Shown one piece after another: positions 56,441 through 64,000 of a DNA stretch of 64,000 bases. Position 1 is the stretch's first letter; every line of letters begins with the position of its first letter. Source of the stretch: Pullulanibacillus sp. KACC 23026. Its GTDB lineage: Bacteria > Bacillota > Bacilli > Bacillales > Sporolactobacillaceae. The stretch lies in the NCBI RefSeq assembly GCF_029094525.1, contig NZ_CP119107.1, positions 1,178,001 through 1,242,000 on the forward strand, given 5' to 3'. The notes beneath the pieces were generated by a model that saw only the letters and a list, made by a program, of their open reading frames with translations, made no database searches and was not told where the DNA came from. The position numbers were made by a program, and so were the translations under genes.

Positions 56441-59197
56441 TTATAGATTTTGAATAAATTGTTGAATGCGTTGGAATTCACTTTCTAACGTATTAATTAG
56501 AACGAGGGCTTCAGCCGCATGGCCCGATTTTAATTCGGTTTCGAGAGCCGTACTTATTTTTTGAAAAGGTCGAGCTTCGATAACAGCCGATGCTCCTTTA
56601 AGCCCATGGGCAATCTTTGCTCCGTCTTCCAGCTGTTGTTCTTCGAGTGCTGCTCTTAAGCTTTCGAGTTCCGGTGCAATGCTCTCACAGAAAACATGAA
56701 GCAGATCGAGAAGCTCCGCTTGATTGCTTCCATAAGTCATTTTTAATACATCCAGGTGGATGGGCTCCTCTTCAGGCGGTGGATCTAATGTTGGCTGAGC
56801 AGGTTCAGCCTGACCGGCTTCCCCCATCTGAGGAAGCCATTTTGTTAAAATAGCTTCTAGTCCATCTAAAGAGACGGGTTTACTCAAATAGTCATCCATG
56901 CCATTTTTCAGGTACCGTACTTGATCCTCAGCCATGGCATTCGCGGTTACAGCAATAATAGGAAGATGCTCGCCTTTTATTTCGGACTCGCGAATTCTCC
57001 GGGTGACTTCAACGCCATCCATATCAGGCATTTGGATATCCATTAGAACGAGGTGGTAGTCTTTAGTCTGCAGTCTCTCGAGTGCTTGAGCTCCGTTTTC
57101 TGCTAGATCGGCCTTAAACCCCAATTTTTTGAGCTGATAGAGGGTGACCTTCTGGTTAACAGGATGATCCTCAACTAGGAGTATAGCAGCTTCTTGGGCC
57201 TTTGCAGATGGCTTCTTGGGTCCTTGTGTAACAGACCTTTTGGCCTCATCTGGGATAGGAGGAAGCTCTTTTTCATTTAGAAATAAAGAAATGCAGGAGC
57301 GGAGCTGACTCTGTTTGATCGGTTGAGCAAGTTGGGCTGAAAAACCGTTATCCTCCGTCACCTTTTGATCGGAGTCAATTTCTAATAGACGAATCAACTT
57401 TGTATTTAAAAGATCTTTATCCCTATGAACGATATCTGCGAAGGTAAGGCTGTCAATGCCAGAAGCTTTAAGGCTCACGATCGCGATTGGATAAGGTGTT
57501 TGATCAAGAGAGGCTTTCTTTAAAATAGACAAGCCCTCGATCCCATTCTCACAATAACTGACTCGGCATCCCCAAGATTCCAGGTAGGAGGTGATAATAT
57601 CCCGGGAAATAGGGTCGTCGATAACGAGTAAAATAGGCAGGGCATTCAATTGGTTAAATGAAACGGTTTTAGGTATGGAACGATCTCTTTCCTGTATTTC
57701 AAAAGGAAGCTGAAGCCAAAAGGTGGTTCCTTTACCTTTTTCACTCTCAATCCCCATGGTGCCGTCCATGAGCTCAACAATTCGTTTCGAAATCGCAAGG
57801 CCAAGTCCAGTTCCGCCATATTTTCGTGTCGGGGTCCCATCCGCTTGAAAAAAAGGCTGAAATAAGAGGGCTTGGTCCGAGTCACTAATGCCCATCCCTG
57901 TATCGGTGACAGTAAAGGTTAAGGTAAGAGTGGCTTCTGTCTCCTCAAGTAAATTGACTCGGACAATGACATGACCATGTTGAGTAAATTTAATGGCATT
58001 ATCCGTTAAATTAATGAGAACCTGACGAAGCCTCATCGGATCTCCCTTAATGGTTCTAGGGATTTTGGGATCCACAAAAGTTAGGAGTGTTAAGCCTTTA
58101 GCCTTCGCTTTTGGGACAAACATTTCAGCTATGCCCTCGACAAGTGTCATCGGATCAAAATCAATGGAATCAATTTTAAGCTTTCCGGCTTCCATTTTGG
58201 AAAAATCTAAGATGTCATTAATAATGGTAAGTAAGGCATGAGCGGAATCGTGAATGATGGTCACCCAATCTAGTTGATCAGGTGAAAGCTCTGATTGCAG
58301 AAGCAATTCGCTTACGCCAATAATGCCATTCATTGGCGTTCGAATTTCATGACTCATATTCGCCAAAAACTGGGATTTTACATGCGCGGATTCTAATGCT
58401 TGATCTCGAGCTAAGGCAAGTGCCTCTTCCATTTTTTTTCGGTGGGTGATATCGATGCCGGTTCCGACAACCTCGATAACTTGTCCATTCTCCATGATGG
58501 GGGAAAGAGAGATATGGATGACGCGATTCTTAATCCCCGCCTCGTAGCTTACAGGATTCCCTTGAAAAGCTTCGTAGAACTTATCTTCTAAGTAAAGGCG
58601 GCGGCGCTTATCTAAAATATCTTCTGGTTTCTTCCCTATCATTTCTTCAGACATAAAGCCTAATTCTTGGGCTAGCTTCCCCTCAAAAAGAGTAAACACA
58701 AAGGAGCCTGCTTCCAATTGCTTGAATTTAAAAACAATCGTCTGAAGGTTCCTCACCGTGTGGCGAAAATCGTCTTTTAGTGCTTCTTGGAGAGCGTTTT
58801 GGGCATCCTTGCGTTCCGTAATATCGTGAATGATCCCAATAAAATAGATGTTTTCTTTAACTTTAAATTGAGAGACAGCCAACTCCATTGGGAAAGTAGT
58901 GCCATTCTTCCGTTTTCCCTCGACCTCTCGACCAATGCCAATGATTTTGGCAGTCCCTGTTTCAAGATAGTTGCGAATATATTGATCATGATGTGAATGG
59001 AAAGGTTCGGGCATAAGCATAGACACGTTTTGCCCAATGACTTCCTCGGATTGGTAGCCAAAGATATGGAGGGCGGCAGGATTAATCGTTTCGACGATCC
59101 CTCTACGGTTGATTGTGATGATTCCATCTAAAACGTTATCAATGACTAACTGAGCGATCGTTTCTTTTTCAGATGAGAATTTTTTTTCGTGCATCAT
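56441..59197 (-). CDS. Hybrid sensor histidine kinase (PAS-PAS-HisKA-HATPase-REC-REC-HPt)
   Basis: 918 residues, no membrane segment. PAS1 about 12-130, PAS2 about 150-255, HisKA with His283 (MSHEIRTPMNG), HATPase with DNAIKFT, DTGMGIS and GGTGLGLAIS (395-500). REC1 (520-640) has Ser575 where the phosphoacceptor Asp should be, so looks inactive. REC2 (670-790) has Asp720 (LVLMDIQMPDMDG). C-terminal HPt has His864 (AHGLKGAS). Such a relay normally ends on a separate response regulator; NreC-like 54955 is the nearest. RBS TAGGAGCG. Confidence 0.92.
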   Translation of the reverse strand: MMHEKKFSSEKETIAQLVIDNVLDGIITINRRGIVETINPAALHIFGYQSEEVIGQNVSMLMPEPFHSHHDQYIRNYLETGTAKIIGIGREVEGKRKNGTTFPMELAVSQFKVKENIYFIGIIHDITERKDAQNALQEALKDDFRHTVRNLQTIVFKFKQLEAGSFVFTLFEGKLAQELGFMSEEMIGKKPEDILDKRRRLYLEDKFYEAFQGNPVSYEAGIKNRVIHISLSPIMENGQVIEVVGTGIDITHRKKMEEALALARDQALESAHVKSQFLANMSHEIRTPMNGIIGVSELLLQSELSPDQLDWVTIIHDSAHALLTIINDILDFSKMEAGKLKIDSIDFDPMTLVEGIAEMFVPKAKAKGLTLLTFVDPKIPRTIKGDPMRLRQVLINLTDNAIKFTQHGHVIVRVNLLEETEATLTLTFTVTDTGMGISDSDQALLFQPFFQADGTPTRKYGGTGLGLAISKRIVELMDGTMGIESEKGKGTTFWLQLPFEIQERDRSIPKTVSFNQLNALPILLVIDDPISRDIITSYLESWGCRVSYCENGIEGLSILKKASLDQTPYPIAIVSLKASGIDSLTFADIVHRDKDLLNTKLIRLLEIDSDQKVTEDNGFSAQLAQPIKQSQLRSCISLFLNEKELPPIPDEAKRSVTQGPKKPSAKAQEAAILLVEDHPVNQKVTLYQLKKLGFKADLAENGAQALERLQTKDYHLVLMDIQMPDMDGVEVTRRIRESEIKGEHLPIIAVTANAMAEDQVRYLKNGMDDYLSKPVSLDGLEAILTKWLPQMGEAGQAEPAQPTLDPPPEEEPIHLDVLKMTYGSNQAELLDLLHVFCESIAPELESLRAALEEQQLEDGAKIAHGLKGASAVIEARPFQKISTALETELKSGHAAEALVLINTLESEFQRIQQFIQNL

Positions 59198-59437
59198 ATG
59201 AATCGCTCCTAACCATTTGGATAAGGTGAAAAAGGCAATCGCCAGTGGGCCTTGTTCACCGTTATAAGAAAACCGGTCATTTGCTAATGAGCGCTTGTGA
59301 TTAATGGGCGCTTTTCTAGTGTTATTGTCCCATTCTGAGTGGCGGAGTACAAGTATTAAATCAGTTCAATCCTCCTATGCATAAATACACTCTAAAGGAC
59401 TTAAACTACTCGAATCAACGAGTAAAGGATGATGAAG

Positions 59438-59629
59438 ATGGGTCAGAAGGATCTGAAAGCGGCAAATGAGGATTTCAAAAGAAGCGGTTATTCAGAAGAT
59501 CTTGATGAGCAAGCGATCACTCAAGAACAGATTTTTGATGTGTACAATGAAGGAACCGTTGATCAAATGCTCGAAAATGGAGGCCGGCAAAAGCGTTCAG
59601 CAGATTCGCCACAGGATTACAACGCCTAA
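59438..59629 (+). CDS. Hypothetical acidic protein, 63 aa
   Basis: Gln/Asp/Glu-rich (EDFKRSGYSEDLDEQAITQE, IFDVYNEGTVDQMLE), probably cytoplasmic. ATG at 59438 after AAAGGATG. No family recognised. Confidence 0.6.
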   Translation: MGQKDLKAANEDFKRSGYSEDLDEQAITQEQIFDVYNEGTVDQMLENGGRQKRSADSPQDYNA

Positions 59630-59797
59630 CCTTGCAATAGATTCGCCACGTAGTTCAATACGGTTCGGACAGGCTTGCTTCAAAACACCCAGGTTTCTAA
59701 TAACGGGTTTACTTGTGAGGTGCAAAACTCTAATTATCACCTTAAATCACACTACTATTCACAATAACATCACAGAAAGAAAAGACTAGTAAACGAC

Positions 59798-59832
59798 AAA
59801 ACAACCGAATCTTTTGAGATTCGGTTGTTTTA
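59798..59832 (+). terminator. Terminator
   Basis: AAAACAACCGAATCT-TTT-GAGATTCGGTTGTTTT, an isolated strong hairpin about 170 bases after the small gene. Confidence 0.85.
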
Positions 59833-59884
59833 CTTTCATAAAAGGCAATCGATTACCTATTTCATTAAATGGCTAAAGCGAACC

Positions 59885-60085
59885 TTCTAAATAAGCGGAA
59901 AAATTCCGCTTATTTAGAAATCAACAATGAAAATAGCTAAAATAGACGGAGAAATTCCGACTATTGACTTGAAAAACATGAAAATGGGTCAATTCTTTTT
60001 GTTTAAACGGAAAAACTCCGCTTATTTACGACGAACTGAACGCTACTTTGGTTGATAACGGAAAAAATTCCGCTTATTTCACATA
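59885..60085. repeat. Cluster of CGGAA-A(n)-TTCCG inverted repeats
   Basis: Four spaced copies: AAGCGGAAAAATTCCGCTTA (about 59895), GACGGAGAAATTCCGACTAT (59945), AACGGAAAAACTCCGCTTAT (60005) and AACGGAAAAAATTCCGCTTA (60058). The rest of the 845-base gap to 60474 is AT-rich and without a gene I can support. Confidence 0.8.
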
Positions 60086-60474
60086 GCACAGGTGACTCTA
60101 AAATTTCTTGTTAACCATGACATTCCGTTTTTTACTTTAAGAACATCTTTTTCACAAAGTCTTCGATAAGCGAACTTTTATTTTAACGTATAGATCCAAA
60201 TGACTTGGTAATCACTCTACCTTTCACTTGCTCAATCACTGGTTAATTCACACACCTCATTCGAATAGCACCGCGCAGTACCCTTTTAGTAAACGATTCC
60301 TTTCTAAAAATGGGGCAGTCAAAAAAAGGACTTCCGTCATATGAAAATTGTCGCATTTAGTTCAACAATTATGGGTTGTTAAAAACAAGGATATAGGAGA
60401 AAATAAAAAGTAGAGGGGAAAGTTCACCAGCTTTTGATTGATTTTAAATAGATTGTTATGTTGAGGAGAATAAA

Positions 60475-61521
60475 ATGGACACATTGGTTGCATTTGTAAA
60501 ATCCCGTGGCTTTATTCGTTTTTTAACCCTTGCTTTTTTTGTCCTTTTGCTCTATTTTTTGAGAGATTTAATCAACTTGATTTTATTCACGTTTATTTTT
60601 ACATTCTTAATTGGCCGGTTACATGTGTTTCTCATGACCTATCTGAAAAAGATTATGCCCATCAATTCGAATTTGGTCATTATTTTATTATATATATTAA
60701 TCGTAGCCCTCATTGTTTTCGGGGCTTATCGTTATCTTCCGGTTGTGATTAAGCAGGTTGTCCAGTTAACAGATCAGTTAACTTCTTATTATTCATACTA
60801 CACCACTCATCCACCGGATAATAAACTATTAGGTTATTTGTTTGACAAAGCCAAAACGATTGCCAAACCAACTGATTTAGCTAATAAAATTTCGATGGTT
60901 TATAGTTATGTGACAAGCGTTGGAAAGATTAGCGTACAGATTCTTTTAGCGCTTTTGCTTAGCCTGTTCTTTCTGCTTGAGAAAAACAGTATTACGACTT
61001 TCTCAGCCAAATTCCGTACGAGTCAAATCGGTCCCTTTGTTAATGAAGTGGAATTCTTTGGACGGAAATTCGCTAATACATTTGGAAAGGTTATTGAAGT
61101 CCAATTCTTAATTGCCTTTACGAATGCCGTTATATCGTCCATCATTTTGTTTTTCTTAGGCTTTCCGAAAATATTTGGGCTCGGTGTCATGATTTTAGTC
61201 TTTGGCCTGATCCCTGTTGCGGGTGTGTTTATCTCACTTGTTCCATTAATGACGATCGCTTATACGATTGGCGGCGGTAGAGAAATTATTTATGTTCTGA
61301 TTATGGTTGTTCTTATCCATGCGCTTGAAAGCTATGTTCTGAATCCAAAATTCATGTCAGCCAAGACGAATCTGCCTGCTTTTTATACATTTATCATTTT
61401 AATTGTATCTGAGCATTTTCTCGGCATATGGGGTCTCATAATTGGCATCCCTATCTTTATCTTCATATTAGATATCATGGGGGTTCAAAATTCAGATTCG
61501 GTCAAGGCGGTAAAAAAATAG
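60475..61521 (+). CDS. AI-2E family (PerM-like) membrane permease
   Basis: 348 residues, about eight membrane helices in the usual 3 + long loop + 5 order. FLGFPKIFGLGVMILVFGLIPVAGVF and NPKFMSAKTNLPAFYTFIILIVSEHFLGIWGLIIGIPIF are the family's signatures. Members export or import small molecules, some act as Na+/H+ antiporters; the substrate here is unknown. RBS TTGAGGAG. Confidence 0.88.
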   Translation: MDTLVAFVKSRGFIRFLTLAFFVLLLYFLRDLINLILFTFIFTFLIGRLHVFLMTYLKKIMPINSNLVIILLYILIVALIVFGAYRYLPVVIKQVVQLTDQLTSYYSYYTTHPPDNKLLGYLFDKAKTIAKPTDLANKISMVYSYVTSVGKISVQILLALLLSLFFLLEKNSITTFSAKFRTSQIGPFVNEVEFFGRKFANTFGKVIEVQFLIAFTNAVISSIILFFLGFPKIFGLGVMILVFGLIPVAGVFISLVPLMTIAYTIGGGREIIYVLIMVVLIHALESYVLNPKFMSAKTNLPAFYTFIILIVSEHFLGIWGLIIGIPIFIFILDIMGVQNSDSVKAVKK

Positions 61522-61528
61522 AGTCCTG

Positions 61529-61560
61529 AAGAAGGTCTGCTCATTAGGGCAGATCTTTTT
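61529..61560 (+). terminator. Terminator after the AI-2E gene
   Basis: AAGGTCTGC-TCATTAGG-GCAGATCTTTTT. Confidence 0.85.
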
Positions 61561-61595
61561 GTTATACTATCAGTGGGTATAAGCACTGGCTTTTA

Positions 61596-61640
61596 ACTAA
61601 AGCTTTCGCTGGCTCTTGGCGACAAGCCAAGTTTTTTAAT
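61596..61640 (+). terminator. Hairpin with T-run upstream of glpP (repeated element, copy 2)
   Basis: ACTAAAGCTTTCGCTGGCTC then TTGGC-GACAA-GCCAA-GTTTTTT; near identical to 5566-5613. Only about 40 bases before glpP. Confidence 0.5.
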
Positions 61641-61683
61641 AATAACAAATAAAAAATCATGAATTATGGAAAGAGGGTTGCTT

Positions 61684-62247
61684 TTGTTCCATTTTAAAGA
61701 ACCGATCATATTGCCTGCACTTCGACATTTAGAGGATTTGGAAGATATCTTGAACTTGCCTCAGCCATATATGGTAATATTGGACAGCCACATTGCAAGA
61801 CTGCAGCCTATCATTAAAATGGCCAGAAAGCATGCTAAAAAGGTGCTTTTGCATGCGGATCTCATCAACGGGTTAAAGAGTGATGAGCATGCAGCTGAAT
61901 TCTTGTGCCAAGAGATTCGTCCTGATGGCCTTATTTCGACTCGGGGCAGTGTCCTGCAGGTGGCAAAAAGGAAGAAGCTTCTGGCTATACAGCGCATCTT
62001 CCTTCTGGATTCCTTATCGATCGAAACCAGTTTTCGAACCTTTGATAAAGTAAAGCCCGACTTAGTCGAACTTTTACCAGGAGTCGTTCCAAACATGATT
62101 AAAGAAGTGAGTCAACGCACAAATGTTCCATTGATTGCCGGCGGTCTTATTCGAACCGAGCAAGATGTACGAATGGCTATTCAGGCAGGGGCAACAGCTA
62201 TCACCACGTCGAACAAGAAATTGTGGAGATTATCTATAAAAGATTGA
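61684..62247 (+). CDS. glpP: GlpP, glycerol uptake operon antiterminator
   Basis: 187 residues. RNA-binding antiterminator that, with glycerol-3-phosphate, lets transcription pass the leader terminators of glpFK and glpD. Conserved segments: PALRHLEDLEDIL, KVLLHADLINGLKSDEHAAEFLCQEI, LVELLPGVVPNMIKEV, LIAGGLIRTEQDV, AITTSNKKLW. Start set at the TTG 61684 (LFHFKEPIILPA aligns with the family start) behind GAAAGAGGG; ATG 61666 has no RBS. Confidence 0.9.
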   Translation: MFHFKEPIILPALRHLEDLEDILNLPQPYMVILDSHIARLQPIIKMARKHAKKVLLHADLINGLKSDEHAAEFLCQEIRPDGLISTRGSVLQVAKRKKLLAIQRIFLLDSLSIETSFRTFDKVKPDLVELLPGVVPNMIKEVSQRTNVPLIAGGLIRTEQDVRMAIQAGATAITTSNKKLWRLSIKD

Positions 62248-62261
62248 GATAAGAAAAAGGT

Positions 62262-62275
62262 TGACAGCGTTTTCA
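62262..62275 (+). promoter_or_regulatory. Putative CcpA cre site at the glpF promoter
   Basis: TGACAGCGTTTTCA matches TGWAANCGNTNWCA with one mismatch and overlaps TTGACA (62261-62266), the likely -35. A -10 is ambiguous (TATAAT at 62279 is close; TAACTT at 62284 has 17-base spacing). Glucose repression of glycerol uptake is expected. Confidence 0.65.
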
Positions 62276-62330
62276 ACGTATAATAACTTTTAGTTAAGTT
62301 AATAATTAATTGTGAATGAGACCATTTGAG

Positions 62331-62389
62331 AGACTCACAACTGACTGTAAAACACTCCTGTTTTACAGATTGCGTTGGGGGTCTTTTTG
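62331..62389 (+). terminator. GlpP-controlled leader terminator before glpF
   Basis: Outer arms AGACTCACAAC / GTTGGGGGTCT and inner perfect stem CTGTAAAAC-ACTCCT-GTTTTACAG, then TTTTT. Position between glpP and glpF and the family's known mechanism support antitermination by GlpP. Confidence 0.8.
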
Positions 62390-62417
62390 CGTTTCTTTCA
62401 TGAGAGGAGGATAAGGC

Positions 62418-63257
62418 ATGCATGGATTTTTTGGGGAACTGATAGGGACGATGATTTTGATCATTTTTGGGGCGGGTGTCTGCGCCGGCGTTAACTTGAA
62501 TAAGTCGTTGGCCAATAGCTCTGGCTGGATTGTCATCACCTTTGGCTGGGGATTCGCTGTTGCAATCGCTGCTTATTCAGTAGGAAAATTTACTGGAGCT
62601 CATTTAAATCCGGCCTTAACACTAGCACTTGCTTCGGCAGGAGATTTCCCTTGGTCGAAGGTTCCTGAATATATTGCCGGCCAAATGGTTGGAACTTTTC
62701 TTGGAGCTGTTATTGTCTATTTTCATTACCTCCCGCACTGGAAAGCAACAAAAGATCAGGGGGCAAAGCTTGGGACGTTCTCAACAGGACCTTCAATCCC
62801 TCACACCTTTTCGAATCTAGTGAGTGAAATAATTGGGACATTTGTTTTAGTACTTGGTATTTTAGCTATTGGTGCCAATAAGTTTGCTGATGGTCTGAAT
62901 CCGCTTATCGTTGGCTTTTTGATTGTCGCCATTGGTCTTTCTTTAGGAGGGACAACAGGTTATGCGATTAACCCAGCGCGTGACTTGGGACCGCGTATTG
63001 CCCATGCTCTATTACCGATTGCAGGTAAAGGCAGCTCCAATTGGGGTTACGCCTGGATCCCAGTCGTCGGACCTATTCTGGGTGGTGTATTCGGCTGCCT
63101 TTTCTACAATGCGGCATTTCTTGGAAAAGTTTCTCCTGCCGTTTGGATCTTTGGTGTTATCATTCTGATCGTTTTAATTGCAGCTTTTGCAACGGAACGA
63201 AAAATTCCAGCAAGCCGTTATGTAGAATCTGCTGAAATGGATCGTGATGCGAGTTAA
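62418..63257 (+). CDS. glpF: GlpF, glycerol facilitator (aquaglyceroporin)
   Basis: 279 residues, six membrane helices plus two half helices with NPA boxes (GAHLNPALTLALA, GYAINPARDLGPR); the Asp after the second NPAR is the aquaglyceroporin mark. Brings glycerol in by facilitated diffusion. RBS GAGAGGAGG. Confidence 0.95.
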   Translation: MHGFFGELIGTMILIIFGAGVCAGVNLNKSLANSSGWIVITFGWGFAVAIAAYSVGKFTGAHLNPALTLALASAGDFPWSKVPEYIAGQMVGTFLGAVIVYFHYLPHWKATKDQGAKLGTFSTGPSIPHTFSNLVSEIIGTFVLVLGILAIGANKFADGLNPLIVGFLIVAIGLSLGGTTGYAINPARDLGPRIAHALLPIAGKGSSNWGYAWIPVVGPILGGVFGCLFYNAAFLGKVSPAVWIFGVIILIVLIAAFATERKIPASRYVESAEMDRDAS

Positions 63258-63444
63258 TAGGATGGCTGCATAGGCTAGCTTTTCCAGATAGAATTTCTTT
63301 AAAATGAAAAGTGATCGATTTATTGTTAGTCTCATAATTATAGGTTAGACAGCCGTTCAAACTGATAGAGTTAAAAAGGTTTGGCTTAACTAGTAAAAAT
63401 TAGATGATTACTTATTTAGAAATTGCCATTAGGCAAAAAAATAA

Positions 63445-64000
<556 letters not shown>

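Overview
The window is a chromosomal segment of a low-to-medium GC, endospore-forming member of the Bacillales. Gene content and order largely follow the Bacillus subtilis yus, suf (yur), yun, yut, yui and yug region: fadN-fadA-fadE, yusI, gcvH, sufCDSUB, yunD, yunC, yunB, lytH, yutC-yutH, nfu, yuzD/yuzB, dapF, an A-type Fe-S carrier, a type II NADH dehydrogenase, yuiA-yuiC, yugI and yuzA. Sporulation genes (yunB, lytH, a YhcN/YlaJ lipoprotein, yutH, a Spo0E-like phosphatase) fit a spore former. The species cannot be named from sequence alone.

Layout. 1-5252: fatty acid beta-oxidation operon fadN (5' end cut by the window), fadA, fadE. 5.8-7.5 kb: small redox/one-carbon genes (yusI, gcvH, yusE). 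7.7-9.7 kb: sigI-rsgI stress sigma factor and its membrane anti-sigma. 10.3-11.7 kb: SAM-I riboswitch controlling a short, ACT-less homoserine dehydrogenase. 12.26-13.2 kb: a gene-free tandem array of an 81-bp unit. 13.6-19.1 kb: sufCDSUB Fe-S assembly. 19.3-34.3 kb: the yun/yut/yui block with Fe-S carriers, dapF, spore genes and a Rex-type operator before a NADH dehydrogenase. 34.5-40.9 kb: asparagine synthetase, S1-domain yugI, an iron alcohol dehydrogenase, fumC. 41.0-42.4 kb: a second gene-free array, 27 copies of a 52-bp unit in exact register. 42.6-43.9 kb: a MurJ/MviN-type flippase. 44.7-47.5 kb: tRNA-Ala(GGC) followed by the decayed remains of an integrative element (broken tyrosine integrase, a membrane-anchored PUA/EVE-like protein, a frameshifted lipoprotein).

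48.9-59.2 kb is the most distinctive part: genes for oxygen, nitric oxide and stress sensing lie together. They are a truncated haemoglobin, a cupin, a flavohaemoglobin, a haemerythrin, a universal stress protein behind a perfect FNR box, Fnr with its C-terminal Fe-S cysteines, an NreC-like response regulator with no NreB partner, a degenerate Usp-like protein, and a 918-residue hybrid histidine kinase ending in an HPt domain. Embedded among them is an HTH-TPR regulator of the RNPP (PlcR/NprR) type. The same strand, 92 bp downstream, carries an unannotated 35-residue secreted pro-peptide gene. This looks like a complete receptor-pheromone quorum-sensing cassette and is the best candidate here for an undescribed system.

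60.5-64 kb: an AI-2E family permease, then the glycerol genes glpP-glpF-glpK (glpK cut by the window end), with a cre site and an antiterminator-controlled leader before glpF. The window also holds several families of short intergenic repeats. All functional calls rest on reading translations and motifs by eye; no database search was possible.
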